NCBI GenBank assembly: GCA_029859455.1
Contig: JAOUDE010000100.1
Location: 1-8,499, forward strand
Reading direction: 5' to 3'
DNA from: Ignavibacteria bacterium
Lineage (GTDB): Bacteria; Bacteroidota; Ignavibacteria; UBA10030; UBA6906
Length of the DNA: 8,499 nucleotides
Shown here: positions 1 through 6,656 of the stretch, piece by piece
Numbering within the stretch: the stretch's first letter is position 1
Layout: every line of letters starts with the position of its first letter
Program-made: the position numbers and the translations under genes
The notes under the pieces: model-generated
Databases searched by the model: none
What the model was told of the DNA's origin: nothing
Seen by the model: the letters and a program-made list of their open reading frames with translations, nothing else

Positions 1-286
1 TCGCGACTTTTTCTTCCTCTGTTGTGGCATCATTGCATGGTTTAAGCCCGTCGTCTCCGCTTATGAATAATCGTAAGAGTTTCATAAATGGATATTGATC
101 GGGCCATTCCTTCTCTGCGGCTTCCTTCGGAAGTCGCTTCCTGAGGCCAACTTACGGTTAGAGCCTGTCTCTGGCACTCCGCTTGCGCAATCCAGCATAG
201 AGTATGAGGATGGATTGCAAGATCGCAGCATGAGTTTCATGTTGTGGAGCATCCTGTTTGTTCGTCCAAATTGAAGGAATAATGAA
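1..286. other. Left-edge region without a supportable gene
   Basis: No complete gene is visible here. Two edge fragments compete. On the plus strand a frame open from base 2 ends at TAA 68-70 and would give a hydrophobic C-terminus beginning RDFFFLCCGIIAW, as from a membrane protein lying to the left. On the minus strand a frame is open from about 152 down to base 1, with an ATG at 85-83 beginning MKLLRLFISGDDG and continuing past the edge, but with no good ribosome binding site. They overlap, so at most one is likely real, and neither matches a family I recognise. Bases 187-241 carry two small hairpins (separate entry). The last bases before the next gene contain an ordinary GAAGGA ribosome binding site at 273-278, 8 bases before the ATG at 287. 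Confidence 0.3.
187..241 (+). repeat. Two short hairpins in the leader of the first gene
   Basis: GCAATCCA (187-194) and TGGATTGC (211-218) are perfect 8-base inverted repeats. Inside them CATA (196-199) and TATG (203-206) pair around a 3-base loop, giving a 12-pair bulged hairpin. A second hairpin, CATGA/TCATG with a 3-base loop, follows at 229-241. No T-run follows either stem, so they are not rho-independent terminators. They sit 45-100 bases upstream of the ATG at 287 and could be 5' leader structure or a protein-binding site, or chance. Confidence 0.35.
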
Positions 287-664
287 ATGAGCGGAACAGG
301 TTTCTTTGCATCCTTGTTTATGGCGTTCTTCGTAGCGTTCGTTCTTGAGTGTGAGCTTCTCGCGGCCCGCTACCTTGTAAGGACGCAATCGCCGCGACCT
401 CTTGGCCAAGCCCCATACACCTGGGGTTACTTCTTTGGGATAAACGGGATGGTTAGTGCAGCCTTGATCATCCTTGCTCTATCGATAGTTCCGGAAATCA
501 GCATTCTATTCAGGTTCTTTGCGAGTCTCGTCGTAGTCCTTGTATGGGGTATTCCGGGCTATTTTGTTATCCAGAGGAAGAAATGGGGTTGGGTGATCCT
601 CACACTCATGAGTGTCAACCCGATTGTTTGGGTTATCAACTATGCCTACGGAAAGAACCGGTAG
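287..664 (+). CDS. Small four-helix membrane protein of unknown function
   Basis: Predicted integral membrane protein of 125 residues that I cannot assign to a named family. Four hydrophobic segments are visible at about residues 5-22, 47-68, 72-95 and 100-121, separated by short polar loops. The loop after the first helix (RTQSPRPLGQAP) is positively charged, and so is the short RKK loop before helix 4. The end, NPIVWVINYAYGKNR, with an Asn-Pro inside the last helix and a basic tail, resembles small uncharacterised bacterial membrane proteins ending in a 'NP-x-x-W-x-x-N' pattern. There is no signal-peptidase site, metal motif or catalytic signature. The start is supported by GAAGGA at 273-278 with 8-base spacing; an ATG at 283 runs straight into a stop. 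The next gene, also a membrane protein, begins 209 bases downstream on the same strand. Confidence 0.72.
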   Translation: MSGTGFFASLFMAFFVAFVLECELLAARYLVRTQSPRPLGQAPYTWGYFFGINGMVSAALIILALSIVPEISILFRFFASLVVVLVWGIPGYFVIQRKKWGWVILTLMSVNPIVWVINYAYGKNR

Positions 665-872
665 AAAGAACTTGGTTGAACTCAACCCGCCTGGACGGTA
701 TGAGTTGCTTTCCAACGGAAACAGGAGGAATCGAGGCGTGATTATCTGAGAATGCAGTGACATGGAACGCAGCCGGGATGACAAAGTGGGGTGTATTTTT
801 TTCGGTTGGTGGCGGAGGAGTTTATTCAAATAAGAAGCTTGACCGTGGTGAAGTGATCCGCTTTCTTACAAC

Positions 873-1559
873 ATGATGATTGAGAAATCAATATCCAGGC
901 CCCCCCCAAGCTACTTCGGGATTGATCAGGAGCCCGAGGAATCTCCTTTTCTGCCGAGAAACGTGTTGAAGCTGTTTCTGCGGCCGGGAGAATTCTTCTC
1001 AGGTCGACTTGCACTCGAGGAGCCAGTCAATTACTTCATAGTGGCATGGATCGTTGGAATAGCAGGGGCCGTTGGCCGTTTTGATCAACAACTCCTGAGG
1101 CCCGAGCCAAAACAATTGTTTGTTCTTGTCTCGGAATCATGGATTCTCTTTTGGCTCTTCGTCTTGGTAGCAGGGGCGATAGGGAGTGTCGGGATCTGGT
1201 GGATAGGTGGTTGGTGGTATCATGTTCGAATTAGGTGGTCTGGATGCAAAGAGCCCGACAAGACACTGGCGAGACTTGTGTATATCTATTCATCTTTAGT
1301 CCAGGCAGGGCCTTCGGTGCTGCTAACCCTGATTTGGACATTCTATTTTGCGAACTATTACGAGGCTTTTGGTGCTGACGAATTGGTCTCGGTTGTGATC
1401 CTGATATTTCCATTCTGGTCAATAGCATGCAGCTATATAGGGGTTCGGACGCGTTTCGAGGTTGAAACATGGAAGGCCTTTATCTGGTTCGTGATTCTTC
1501 CGGCGATCGTATTCATAGTTGCATTCGGACTGATTGCATACATGCTTGCCCGAATTTGA
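873..1559 (+). CDS. Yip1-domain family membrane protein
   Basis: Predicted 228-residue protein of the bacterial Yip1 type. A polar N-terminus (about residues 1-35) leads to the motif LFLRPGEFF (35-42), the 'P-x-x-F-F' entry seen before the first helix in this family. Five hydrophobic segments follow at about 53-69, 90-115, 143-161, 171-189 and 200-225. Known bacterial members are inner-membrane proteins of undefined role, named after eukaryotic Yip1 vesicle-trafficking proteins; no reaction can be assigned. The start is ATG 873, followed at once by a second ATG. An in-frame TGA at 849 excludes an upstream start, and no clear Shine-Dalgarno site is present, so initiation looks weak. Codons 9-12 contain a run of eight C (separate entry). 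The family call rests on topology and the entry motif, so it is good but not certain. Confidence 0.72.
   Translation: MMIEKSISRPPPSYFGIDQEPEESPFLPRNVLKLFLRPGEFFSGRLALEEPVNYFIVAWIVGIAGAVGRFDQQLLRPEPKQLFVLVSESWILFWLFVLVAGAIGSVGIWWIGGWWYHVRIRWSGCKEPDKTLARLVYIYSSLVQAGPSVLLTLIWTFYFANYYEAFGADELVSVVILIFPFWSIACSYIGVRTRFEVETWKAFIWFVILPAIVFIVAFGLIAYMLARI
900..907 (+). repeat. Eight-cytosine tract inside the Yip1-type gene
   Basis: Eight consecutive C residues encode most of an Arg-Pro-Pro-Pro stretch at residues 9-12 of the Yip1-type protein. The position, just after the start codon, is where slipped-strand gain or loss of one base would abolish nearly the whole protein. The reading frame is intact in this copy. 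The tract may be simple chance or an alignment-sensitive sequencing site. Confidence 0.75.
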
Positions 1560-1700
1560 ACATCAGCATATCAAATGATGTGCGCATCACCCTTCACAGA
1601 ATTCATAGCGACCGGTGGCTGTCCGGCGATCACGAGGTGCTTGCCATCACGAACAGGCATGTGAGATTGTGATAGCGCAGCGAGATATTCACACAAGTTA

Positions 1701-1729
1701 TTGACACAGGCAGGTTTACGGGTTATCTT
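1701..1729 (+). promoter_or_regulatory. Candidate sigma70-like promoter for the lyase gene
   Basis: A perfect -35 hexamer TTGACA (1701-1706) is followed after 17 bases by TATCTT (1724-1729), a 4 of 6 match to the -10 consensus. Transcription would begin near 1736, in the gap between the Yip1-type gene and the lyase gene, in the right orientation. Bacteroidetes proper often use a different promoter consensus, so the match counts for less if the host is one of them. Nothing like an operator is visible around it. Confidence 0.4.
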
Positions 1730-1777
1730 GCCATAGCCGGAGTCAAACTTCCACGGTCCGGCAGATCGACTCACCTT

Positions 1778-4570
1778 TTGTGTTTTGTTCTTTCAATCTC
1801 ATGTTGTTGCCACGCCAACAAACGGGGTCTCGTAGTGATTTATCAGAACAATGAACCATTCCCTGTGTCATTGGTCCCTCTGACCTCGGGAAGGAATTGG
1901 CGAGTAACAGTTGTCTCTGCCGCTTTTCTCTGTCTGTTGGTCTTGCCCGCGACTTCTATCGCACAATCCCCGCACCCAAAGGCCCTCTTCGATTCCACCG
2001 ACGTTGCAGAATTACTCCTCCGGAAGGATGGATCTCATAGCACAGTGTGGGCGGCACTGCTCGATGAGATCTCTGAGTATGGTCCTCCATCGGAGTTCTT
2101 TATCAATGAAGCATCTGCCTATGGTGAACGACTCCTCAACCTGGCTCTGGTTGCCATGATCGACAGCACTGCCGGGTCACCACCGGCGAAGGATCTTTTT
2201 CTGGATTACTTTGACGCCATGAGATCCTATGCCGAATGGGATAACGTGGTACCATTTAATTCGGACATTATTGTCTCTGCCTATCTTATGACACTTGCCT
2301 TGTCCTACGACCTCCACTATTCGGGTCTCGGCGAGGAACGCAGGGAAGAAACGGCCGATCTTCTGCTCGCGAAGGCAACAGAGTGGGAGGCAGATTCCCC
2401 CTGGTTTCCCGGGGAGGAGCATGTTGATGAATACGGTGAGATTCTCTGGGACTGGAGACCCTGGTTTACGGGTAACCACGCCTTTCGGAACTATGCCGGT
2501 GTGGCATCGGTCGCATTCATTCTTTCGGGAGAACGAGACACCCAGGCACTGATTGACAGGACGGAGGAGATTCTGGTTACCGTGAGCGGAATCCTCCCGC
2601 CAGATGGATCTCTCTCGGAGGGGGCCGACTACAATATGGTGACCAAACTACCCTTCCTGGTCTGGATGACAATCAGGGACAACTACCTCTCGACGAACAG
2701 TCTTCTGGAGTATGCGTGGTTCAATGAAAGTGTCATGTTCGATCTGTATTCGATTCTGCCCGGTGGAGAGGACAATTTCGGGGGAACGTTACAGTTTGGT
2801 GATGCCCGAACGAGGCCACGGGTTCCTTTTCTGGGTATTGAGGGGAGACTGGGAGCATCCGGTCTGCCAAATGCGCCGGTTGCACAGTGGATTGCCGAAC
2901 AACTCGATGATGAATCGTATGACTGCTTCACATATCTCTGGTCAAATCCGGGTCCCGCCATTGCACAAATCGAGCAGGTACCGACCTGGCATACCTTCCC
3001 TGATCGGGGACTCTTTGTCTGGAGATCATCATGGGCCGATACAGCTGTTCATTTTGCAATCAAGTCGGGTCCGTCCTTTGGGGGGCATGATCAGCCCGAC
3101 ATCGGGAGCATTGTCCTGTCAAAAGCGGGAATCCCATACCTGACTGATTACGGAATCTCCCGGTGTTTCAGAACAGACGAACACAATGTCATTCTCGTTG
3201 ACGGTGAAGGTCAGTATGGAGAGATGGAGGGGGGGGGCCCGGGGGGCGAACCGATACACCCGGATCACTGGGGCACCCTTTCGGTTCTGCTGGGAGACAA
3301 CGGATTCTTTGATGTTGTTGCAGATCCCACAAAGATCTACAAGAACCCGCTTCTTGACTCCTGGAAACGCGAAGTCATCGGAATCGGCGGTGAGATCTTT
3401 GTGGTTCGTGACTGGATCGATGCAAGCCAGTCGGTACGTATCGAGCATCTCTTCCATTCATTCAAATCGGAACCGTATGACGGCGACGGAGTTGATCTTC
3501 AGTTTCAACCATCGTTCCCGTATGACGCCAATCCGTGGACGTCTGATACAACAGGAGAGTATCTGCTCGAACCGAGAGCGGGAGCGATGCCGATGTACGT
3601 GACGGACGTTTCGATTGATGCATGGAATCCGGCAATCGAGGCCAGTTGGTACATACCGAAAGTCCTCCCTGACGGGAGCAAGCATGAAATCGAGGGCTGC
3701 GGCATGGAAGCGCTGGTTCAGCTCGGCGGACGGCTTCGCAGGTCGCGTACCGGCAGCGATATGTCTTCTCTCGTCGCCCTTCGATTCGATCCTTCAATTG
3801 CCGCCGTTCCGGTCAGTGCGACTTCAGGAGAGGGGATCCGGCTCACGAGAGATGATGAAGACTTTGCGGTGATTGTGTGGCCCGACACGCCTTCCCGGAC
3901 CAATATCGCCGGGCTCCAGATTGAAGCGAGCATGGCGGGACTCCGGTCCGACTCGCTGGAATTCTTTGGAAGGGAAGTAACGCTGTTCCGGGGAGAAGGG
4001 AGCAGGAGTTTTCTTATCTCCTCGAATCAGCCGCTTTCCACCTATGTGCGGCATCAGACCGGGTTCGCTGATTCTTCCCTGTTTCTCCTGAATACAACAG
4101 CGACTTCAACAACAGTTTTTCTTTCGTGTCCTGTCCAGCCGGTCAGCGTTTCGCTCGACGGCGTTCCGTTCTCCGGCTACCGATGGAAGAACGGAGCCCT
4201 CAGGTTCATCAACCTCACTCCCGGAGAGTATCGCTTTACTGCACAATTCCCGGGTTCCCAAAACAGGGAAGATCAGAGTGAGGTTATCCCGGCTCTGCTC
4301 TCAGGTATCCGGAATTATCCGAACCCGTTCAATCCGTCGACGACAATCCGCTATCGACTCGGAGCGGACTCACCGGTGACACTGAAAGTCTATAACGTGC
4401 TTGGCCAGGAAGTGGTGACACTTGTCGATGGGTTCCAGAAGGCTGGCGACCAGTCCGTTGTCTGGCATGGTACCAACAATCTCGGTCAGGCTGTTGCTTC
4501 CGGTCTGTACTTCTATCGGATTCAAACGGGCAGCATTCTCAAGACACACAAGATGCTGTTCGCAAAGTAA
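1778..4570 (+). CDS. Secreted heparinase II/III-like polysaccharide lyase with T9SS sorting domain
   Basis: Probable exported lyase acting by beta-elimination on an acidic polysaccharide; the substrate cannot be named. Residues count from TTG 1778 (930 residues). A signal peptide core (about 42-58) ends in TSIA-QS. Residues about 65-420 resemble the helical toroid of heparinase II/III-like lyases, with GNHAFRN (His234) and DGSLSEGADY (Tyr285) placed like the catalytic His and Tyr of heparinase II (inference). From about 425 comes the beta-sheet domain: GGHDQPDIGS (His437), YLTDYG, then HNVILVDGEGQ. Many relatives have a second His where Gln439 stands. About 840-930 is a T9SS type A sorting domain (NYPNPFNPSTT, then YNVLGQEV, ending KMLFAK). 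The start is unsettled: TTG 1778 leaves about 38 residues before the signal peptide, GTG 1835 or GTG 1865 fit better, and none has a good ribosome binding site. A nine-G tract lies at codons 484-487. The propeller gene follows 109 bases downstream. Confidence 0.85.
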   Translation: MCFVLSISCCCHANKRGLVVIYQNNEPFPVSLVPLTSGRNWRVTVVSAAFLCLLVLPATSIAQSPHPKALFDSTDVAELLLRKDGSHSTVWAALLDEISEYGPPSEFFINEASAYGERLLNLALVAMIDSTAGSPPAKDLFLDYFDAMRSYAEWDNVVPFNSDIIVSAYLMTLALSYDLHYSGLGEERREETADLLLAKATEWEADSPWFPGEEHVDEYGEILWDWRPWFTGNHAFRNYAGVASVAFILSGERDTQALIDRTEEILVTVSGILPPDGSLSEGADYNMVTKLPFLVWMTIRDNYLSTNSLLEYAWFNESVMFDLYSILPGGEDNFGGTLQFGDARTRPRVPFLGIEGRLGASGLPNAPVAQWIAEQLDDESYDCFTYLWSNPGPAIAQIEQVPTWHTFPDRGLFVWRSSWADTAVHFAIKSGPSFGGHDQPDIGSIVLSKAGIPYLTDYGISRCFRTDEHNVILVDGEGQYGEMEGGGPGGEPIHPDHWGTLSVLLGDNGFFDVVADPTKIYKNPLLDSWKREVIGIGGEIFVVRDWIDASQSVRIEHLFHSFKSEPYDGDGVDLQFQPSFPYDANPWTSDTTGEYLLEPRAGAMPMYVTDVSIDAWNPAIEASWYIPKVLPDGSKHEIEGCGMEALVQLGGRLRRSRTGSDMSSLVALRFDPSIAAVPVSATSGEGIRLTRDDEDFAVIVWPDTPSRTNIAGLQIEASMAGLRSDSLEFFGREVTLFRGEGSRSFLISSNQPLSTYVRHQTGFADSSLFLLNTTATSTTVFLSCPVQPVSVSLDGVPFSGYRWKNGALRFINLTPGEYRFTAQFPGSQNREDQSEVIPALLSGIRNYPNPFNPSTTIRYRLGADSPVTLKVYNVLGQEVVTLVDGFQKAGDQSVVWHGTNNLGQAVASGLYFYRIQTGSILKTHKMLFAK
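3229..3246 (+). repeat. G9-CCC-G6 tract within the lyase gene
   Basis: Nine G, three C and six G in a row encode a Gly-Gly-Gly-Pro-Gly-Gly loop (residues 485-490), shortly after the conserved HNVILVDGEGQ strand of the lyase. The centre GGGCCC is self-complementary. The frame is kept here. Such a tract is prone to replication slippage and to sequencing error, and a one-base change would truncate the enzyme and remove its secretion domain. Confidence 0.75.
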
Positions 4571-4666
4571 TCGGTATCCCCTGGGCTGAAAGATGTCCAT
4601 TCGGGGCAACCTGTACATAATCCGTCCGACTGAATAGATAGCGGGAGTGCCATCGCTTAGATCAAC

Positions 4667-4674
4667 AAAGGAGG
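4667..4674 (+). promoter_or_regulatory. Strong ribosome binding site that selects a TTG start
   Basis: AAAGGAGG is a near-perfect Shine-Dalgarno sequence. Counting 5 bases on from it lands on TTG 4680-4682, in frame with the propeller gene. The upstream GTG at 4647 has only GGGAG immediately against it. Starting at 4680 gives an N-terminus of MRYQNLVLSLSAVCLLCF, a compact signal peptide, which supports the choice. Confidence 0.75.
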
Positions 4675-4679
4675 CACTG

Positions 4680-6521
4680 TTGCGATACCAAAACCTGGTC
4701 CTTTCTCTCTCTGCTGTCTGTCTGCTCTGCTTCCTTCAGTCGCGTTCGCATGCCCAGATCACAGAATTCAAACTGAGCCCGTCAGACGGGGCCGGCACAG
4801 ACCTTTTCGGGCGCGCTATAGCGGTCACCGATAGTTTCGTGATCGTCGGTGCACAGGAGGATGATGACGGTGGGTCTAATACCGGGTCAGCCTATTTGTA
4901 TACGAGAGCTGGGTCGTCCTGGGAGAACGAAGTAAAGCTCAACCCCATGATTGCGGGTGTCAACGACCAGTTCGGGACAGCCGTAGCGCTGACAAACGAC
5001 TATGCCGTTATCGGTGAGCCGTTCGACGGTCCGGAGAGGGGAGAGGTCTATCTGTTCGGGCGCAACGGATCAGCGTGGACTGAGGTTGCGACACTGAGAG
5101 CCTCTGACGGAACGTTCTGGGATTACTTTGGATCTTCTGTCTCTATCGAAGGAACGACGATTGTTGTCGGAGCGTACGGGAACGATCAGGGTAGGGGAGC
5201 CGCTTACGTTTTCGTCCTCGAATCCGGGTCATGGGTGGAGCAGGCCAAACTAACCGCAAGTGATGCTGAGGTATCCGATTACTTTGGGATTGATGTAGCA
5301 ATCTCCGGCGACCGGATTCTGGTCGGAGCGCAATGGAATGATGAGGGAGCTGAGAATGCCGGAGCGGGTTACATCTTCCTGCGACAGGGATCTGACTGGA
5401 TTGAGGAGGCGAAGTTGATGGCGGACGACCCGGGATTCGGCTTGCTCCTCGGCGCATCAGTTTCACTGAGCGGGAATACAGCAATCCTTGGCGCACGAGG
5501 TGACGATCACGCCGGTCTTAGCACAGGCTCCGCATATGTTTTCACAGAGTCAGCCGGCTCATGGAGCCAGGAGGCAAAACTGACTGCGTCAGATGCAAGT
5601 CTCGCAGATTTCTTCGGGACCGATGTATCGATCAGTGAATCGACAGCCCTTGTCGGCGCGCTGGGCGACGATGACCTCGGGTCTTCCTCCGGTTCCGTCT
5701 ATGTGTTCTCCAGAGTCGAAGGGGTGTGGGTTGAGACCGATAAATGGACTGCGTCCGACGGGGAGGCGAGCGATCATTTCGGTGAAGCGGTAGTGATCAG
5801 CGGAGAAGTTGCAGCCATCGGTGCACCGGAGGCATACGGCTCTTCGGAGGCCGGAGCGGCATACATGTATACCGGATTCTCAGTCGTGCTGGCGTGTGAT
5901 GAGATTGATTTCTTCGGCGCGAAATGTAATGCCACCGGCAAACTCCAGACCATGGTAAAGCTGTTCAACTCGACAACGTTCGCCGGACAGGAGGTCCAAT
6001 TCCTGGTCGATGATTCGCTCTACTCGGTTGAGTTGATGACGAACGGTATTCATTCCATAGCCCGGCTCGAGGTCCCCGGAGCGGGATTTGGTCAGCACTC
6101 AGTGACCCTTGTTGATCCGGAGGGATGTTACCAGCCGGCAGTCTTCAATTGCCAGGTGAGTCAGCGCTCAGATCTGTTTGATGATCTCTGGGAATGGACC
6201 GGCGAACTTCCTTCTGATTCGGCCCGAATGGAACTTGTCCCGGGCGAAACGAGGCTGATCGGCAACTTCCCCAATCCGTTCAACCCTTCGACCACCATTC
6301 ACTTTACCATTGGCGAACCACAACGGGTAGCGCTGGAAGTGTATAACATCCTTGGTCAGCTGGTCAGAACTGTTGTCAGCGGGTTTCAGGAGGCCGGATC
6401 ATACGACGCGGTGTGGGATGGAAAAGATGATGCGGGCATGGCTGTTTCCAGCGGGATATATATCTACAAATTGACAGCAGGAGCCCTCGTTCAGTCGGGG
6501 CAGATGCTGCTTGTCAAGTAA
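4680..6521 (+). CDS. Secreted FG-GAP beta-propeller protein with T9SS sorting domain
   Basis: Predicted cell-surface or secreted non-enzymatic protein, 613 residues from the TTG at 4680 (624 from the alternative GTG at 4647). Numbering here is for 613. A signal peptide (about 1-25) ends SRSHA-Q. Residues about 31-403 are seven repeats of roughly 50-55 residues with the bacterial FG-GAP pattern (K-L-x-A-S-D, then D-x-F-G, then V-G-A, D-D, and G-S-A-Y-V-F), enough for one seven-bladed propeller. Residues about 404-500 form an unassigned, probably beta-sandwich region with Cys406, Cys416, Cys483 and Cys491. Residues about 525-613 are a T9SS type A sorting domain (NFPNPFNPSTT, YNILGQLV, ending QMLLVK). 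Propellers of this type usually bind ligands or other proteins; none is identifiable. It follows the lyase gene by 109 bases, so shared transcription is plausible. The family call is firm, the role is not. Confidence 0.88.
   Translation: MRYQNLVLSLSAVCLLCFLQSRSHAQITEFKLSPSDGAGTDLFGRAIAVTDSFVIVGAQEDDDGGSNTGSAYLYTRAGSSWENEVKLNPMIAGVNDQFGTAVALTNDYAVIGEPFDGPERGEVYLFGRNGSAWTEVATLRASDGTFWDYFGSSVSIEGTTIVVGAYGNDQGRGAAYVFVLESGSWVEQAKLTASDAEVSDYFGIDVAISGDRILVGAQWNDEGAENAGAGYIFLRQGSDWIEEAKLMADDPGFGLLLGASVSLSGNTAILGARGDDHAGLSTGSAYVFTESAGSWSQEAKLTASDASLADFFGTDVSISESTALVGALGDDDLGSSSGSVYVFSRVEGVWVETDKWTASDGEASDHFGEAVVISGEVAAIGAPEAYGSSEAGAAYMYTGFSVVLACDEIDFFGAKCNATGKLQTMVKLFNSTTFAGQEVQFLVDDSLYSVELMTNGIHSIARLEVPGAGFGQHSVTLVDPEGCYQPAVFNCQVSQRSDLFDDLWEWTGELPSDSARMELVPGETRLIGNFPNPFNPSTTIHFTIGEPQRVALEVYNILGQLVRTVVSGFQEAGSYDAVWDGKDDAGMAVSSGIYIYKLTAGALVQSGQMLLVK
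4770..5888 (+). repeat. Seven tandem FG-GAP protein repeats
   Basis: Seven degenerate repeats, starting at KLSPSDG, KLNPMIA, TLRASDG, KLTASDA, KLMADDP, KLTASDA and KWTASDG, form the propeller of the exported protein. Repeats 1, 2, 3, 4, 6 and 7 keep the F-G pair. Repeat 5 has lost the aromatic residue (GLLLG). The acidic stretch QEDDDGG in repeat 1 and the D-D pairs in repeats 5 and 6 recall the metal-binding loops of integrin-type propellers, but a full calcium-loop consensus is not present. Similarity is at protein level; the DNA copies are diverged. Confidence 0.85.
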
Positions 6522-6656
6522 GTCCGGGTGGCTGGCTCCCCCAAACATTCAGATGAATCCCGCGGTCGCTCAGTTATCTGCAAGAAATCGCAGCTCTTTC
6601 TGAAATTGAGAACAGGATACTCCCACTTCTGTTCATTGCTCCAGAACTCTCTTGTT

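Noticed and set aside
158..409. Minus-strand frame of 83 residues across the start of the small membrane protein gene
   Set aside because: It overlaps a gene with a good ribosome binding site and clear membrane helices, and shows no family resemblance.
839..872. TTGACC followed by TACAAC upstream of the Yip1-type gene as a promoter
   Set aside because: The spacing is 22 bases, too long for a sigma70-type promoter, and the second box abuts the start codon.
4571..4610. Possible terminator after the lyase gene (CCCC-TGG with CCA-TTC-GGGG)
   Set aside because: The stem is short with an internal mismatch and no T-run follows; the tight spacing to the propeller gene also argues for read-through.
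4770..5888. Repeat region considered as a CRISPR-like or DNA satellite array
   Set aside because: Periodicity is about 150-165 bases, conserved only at protein level, and fits FG-GAP propeller blades.
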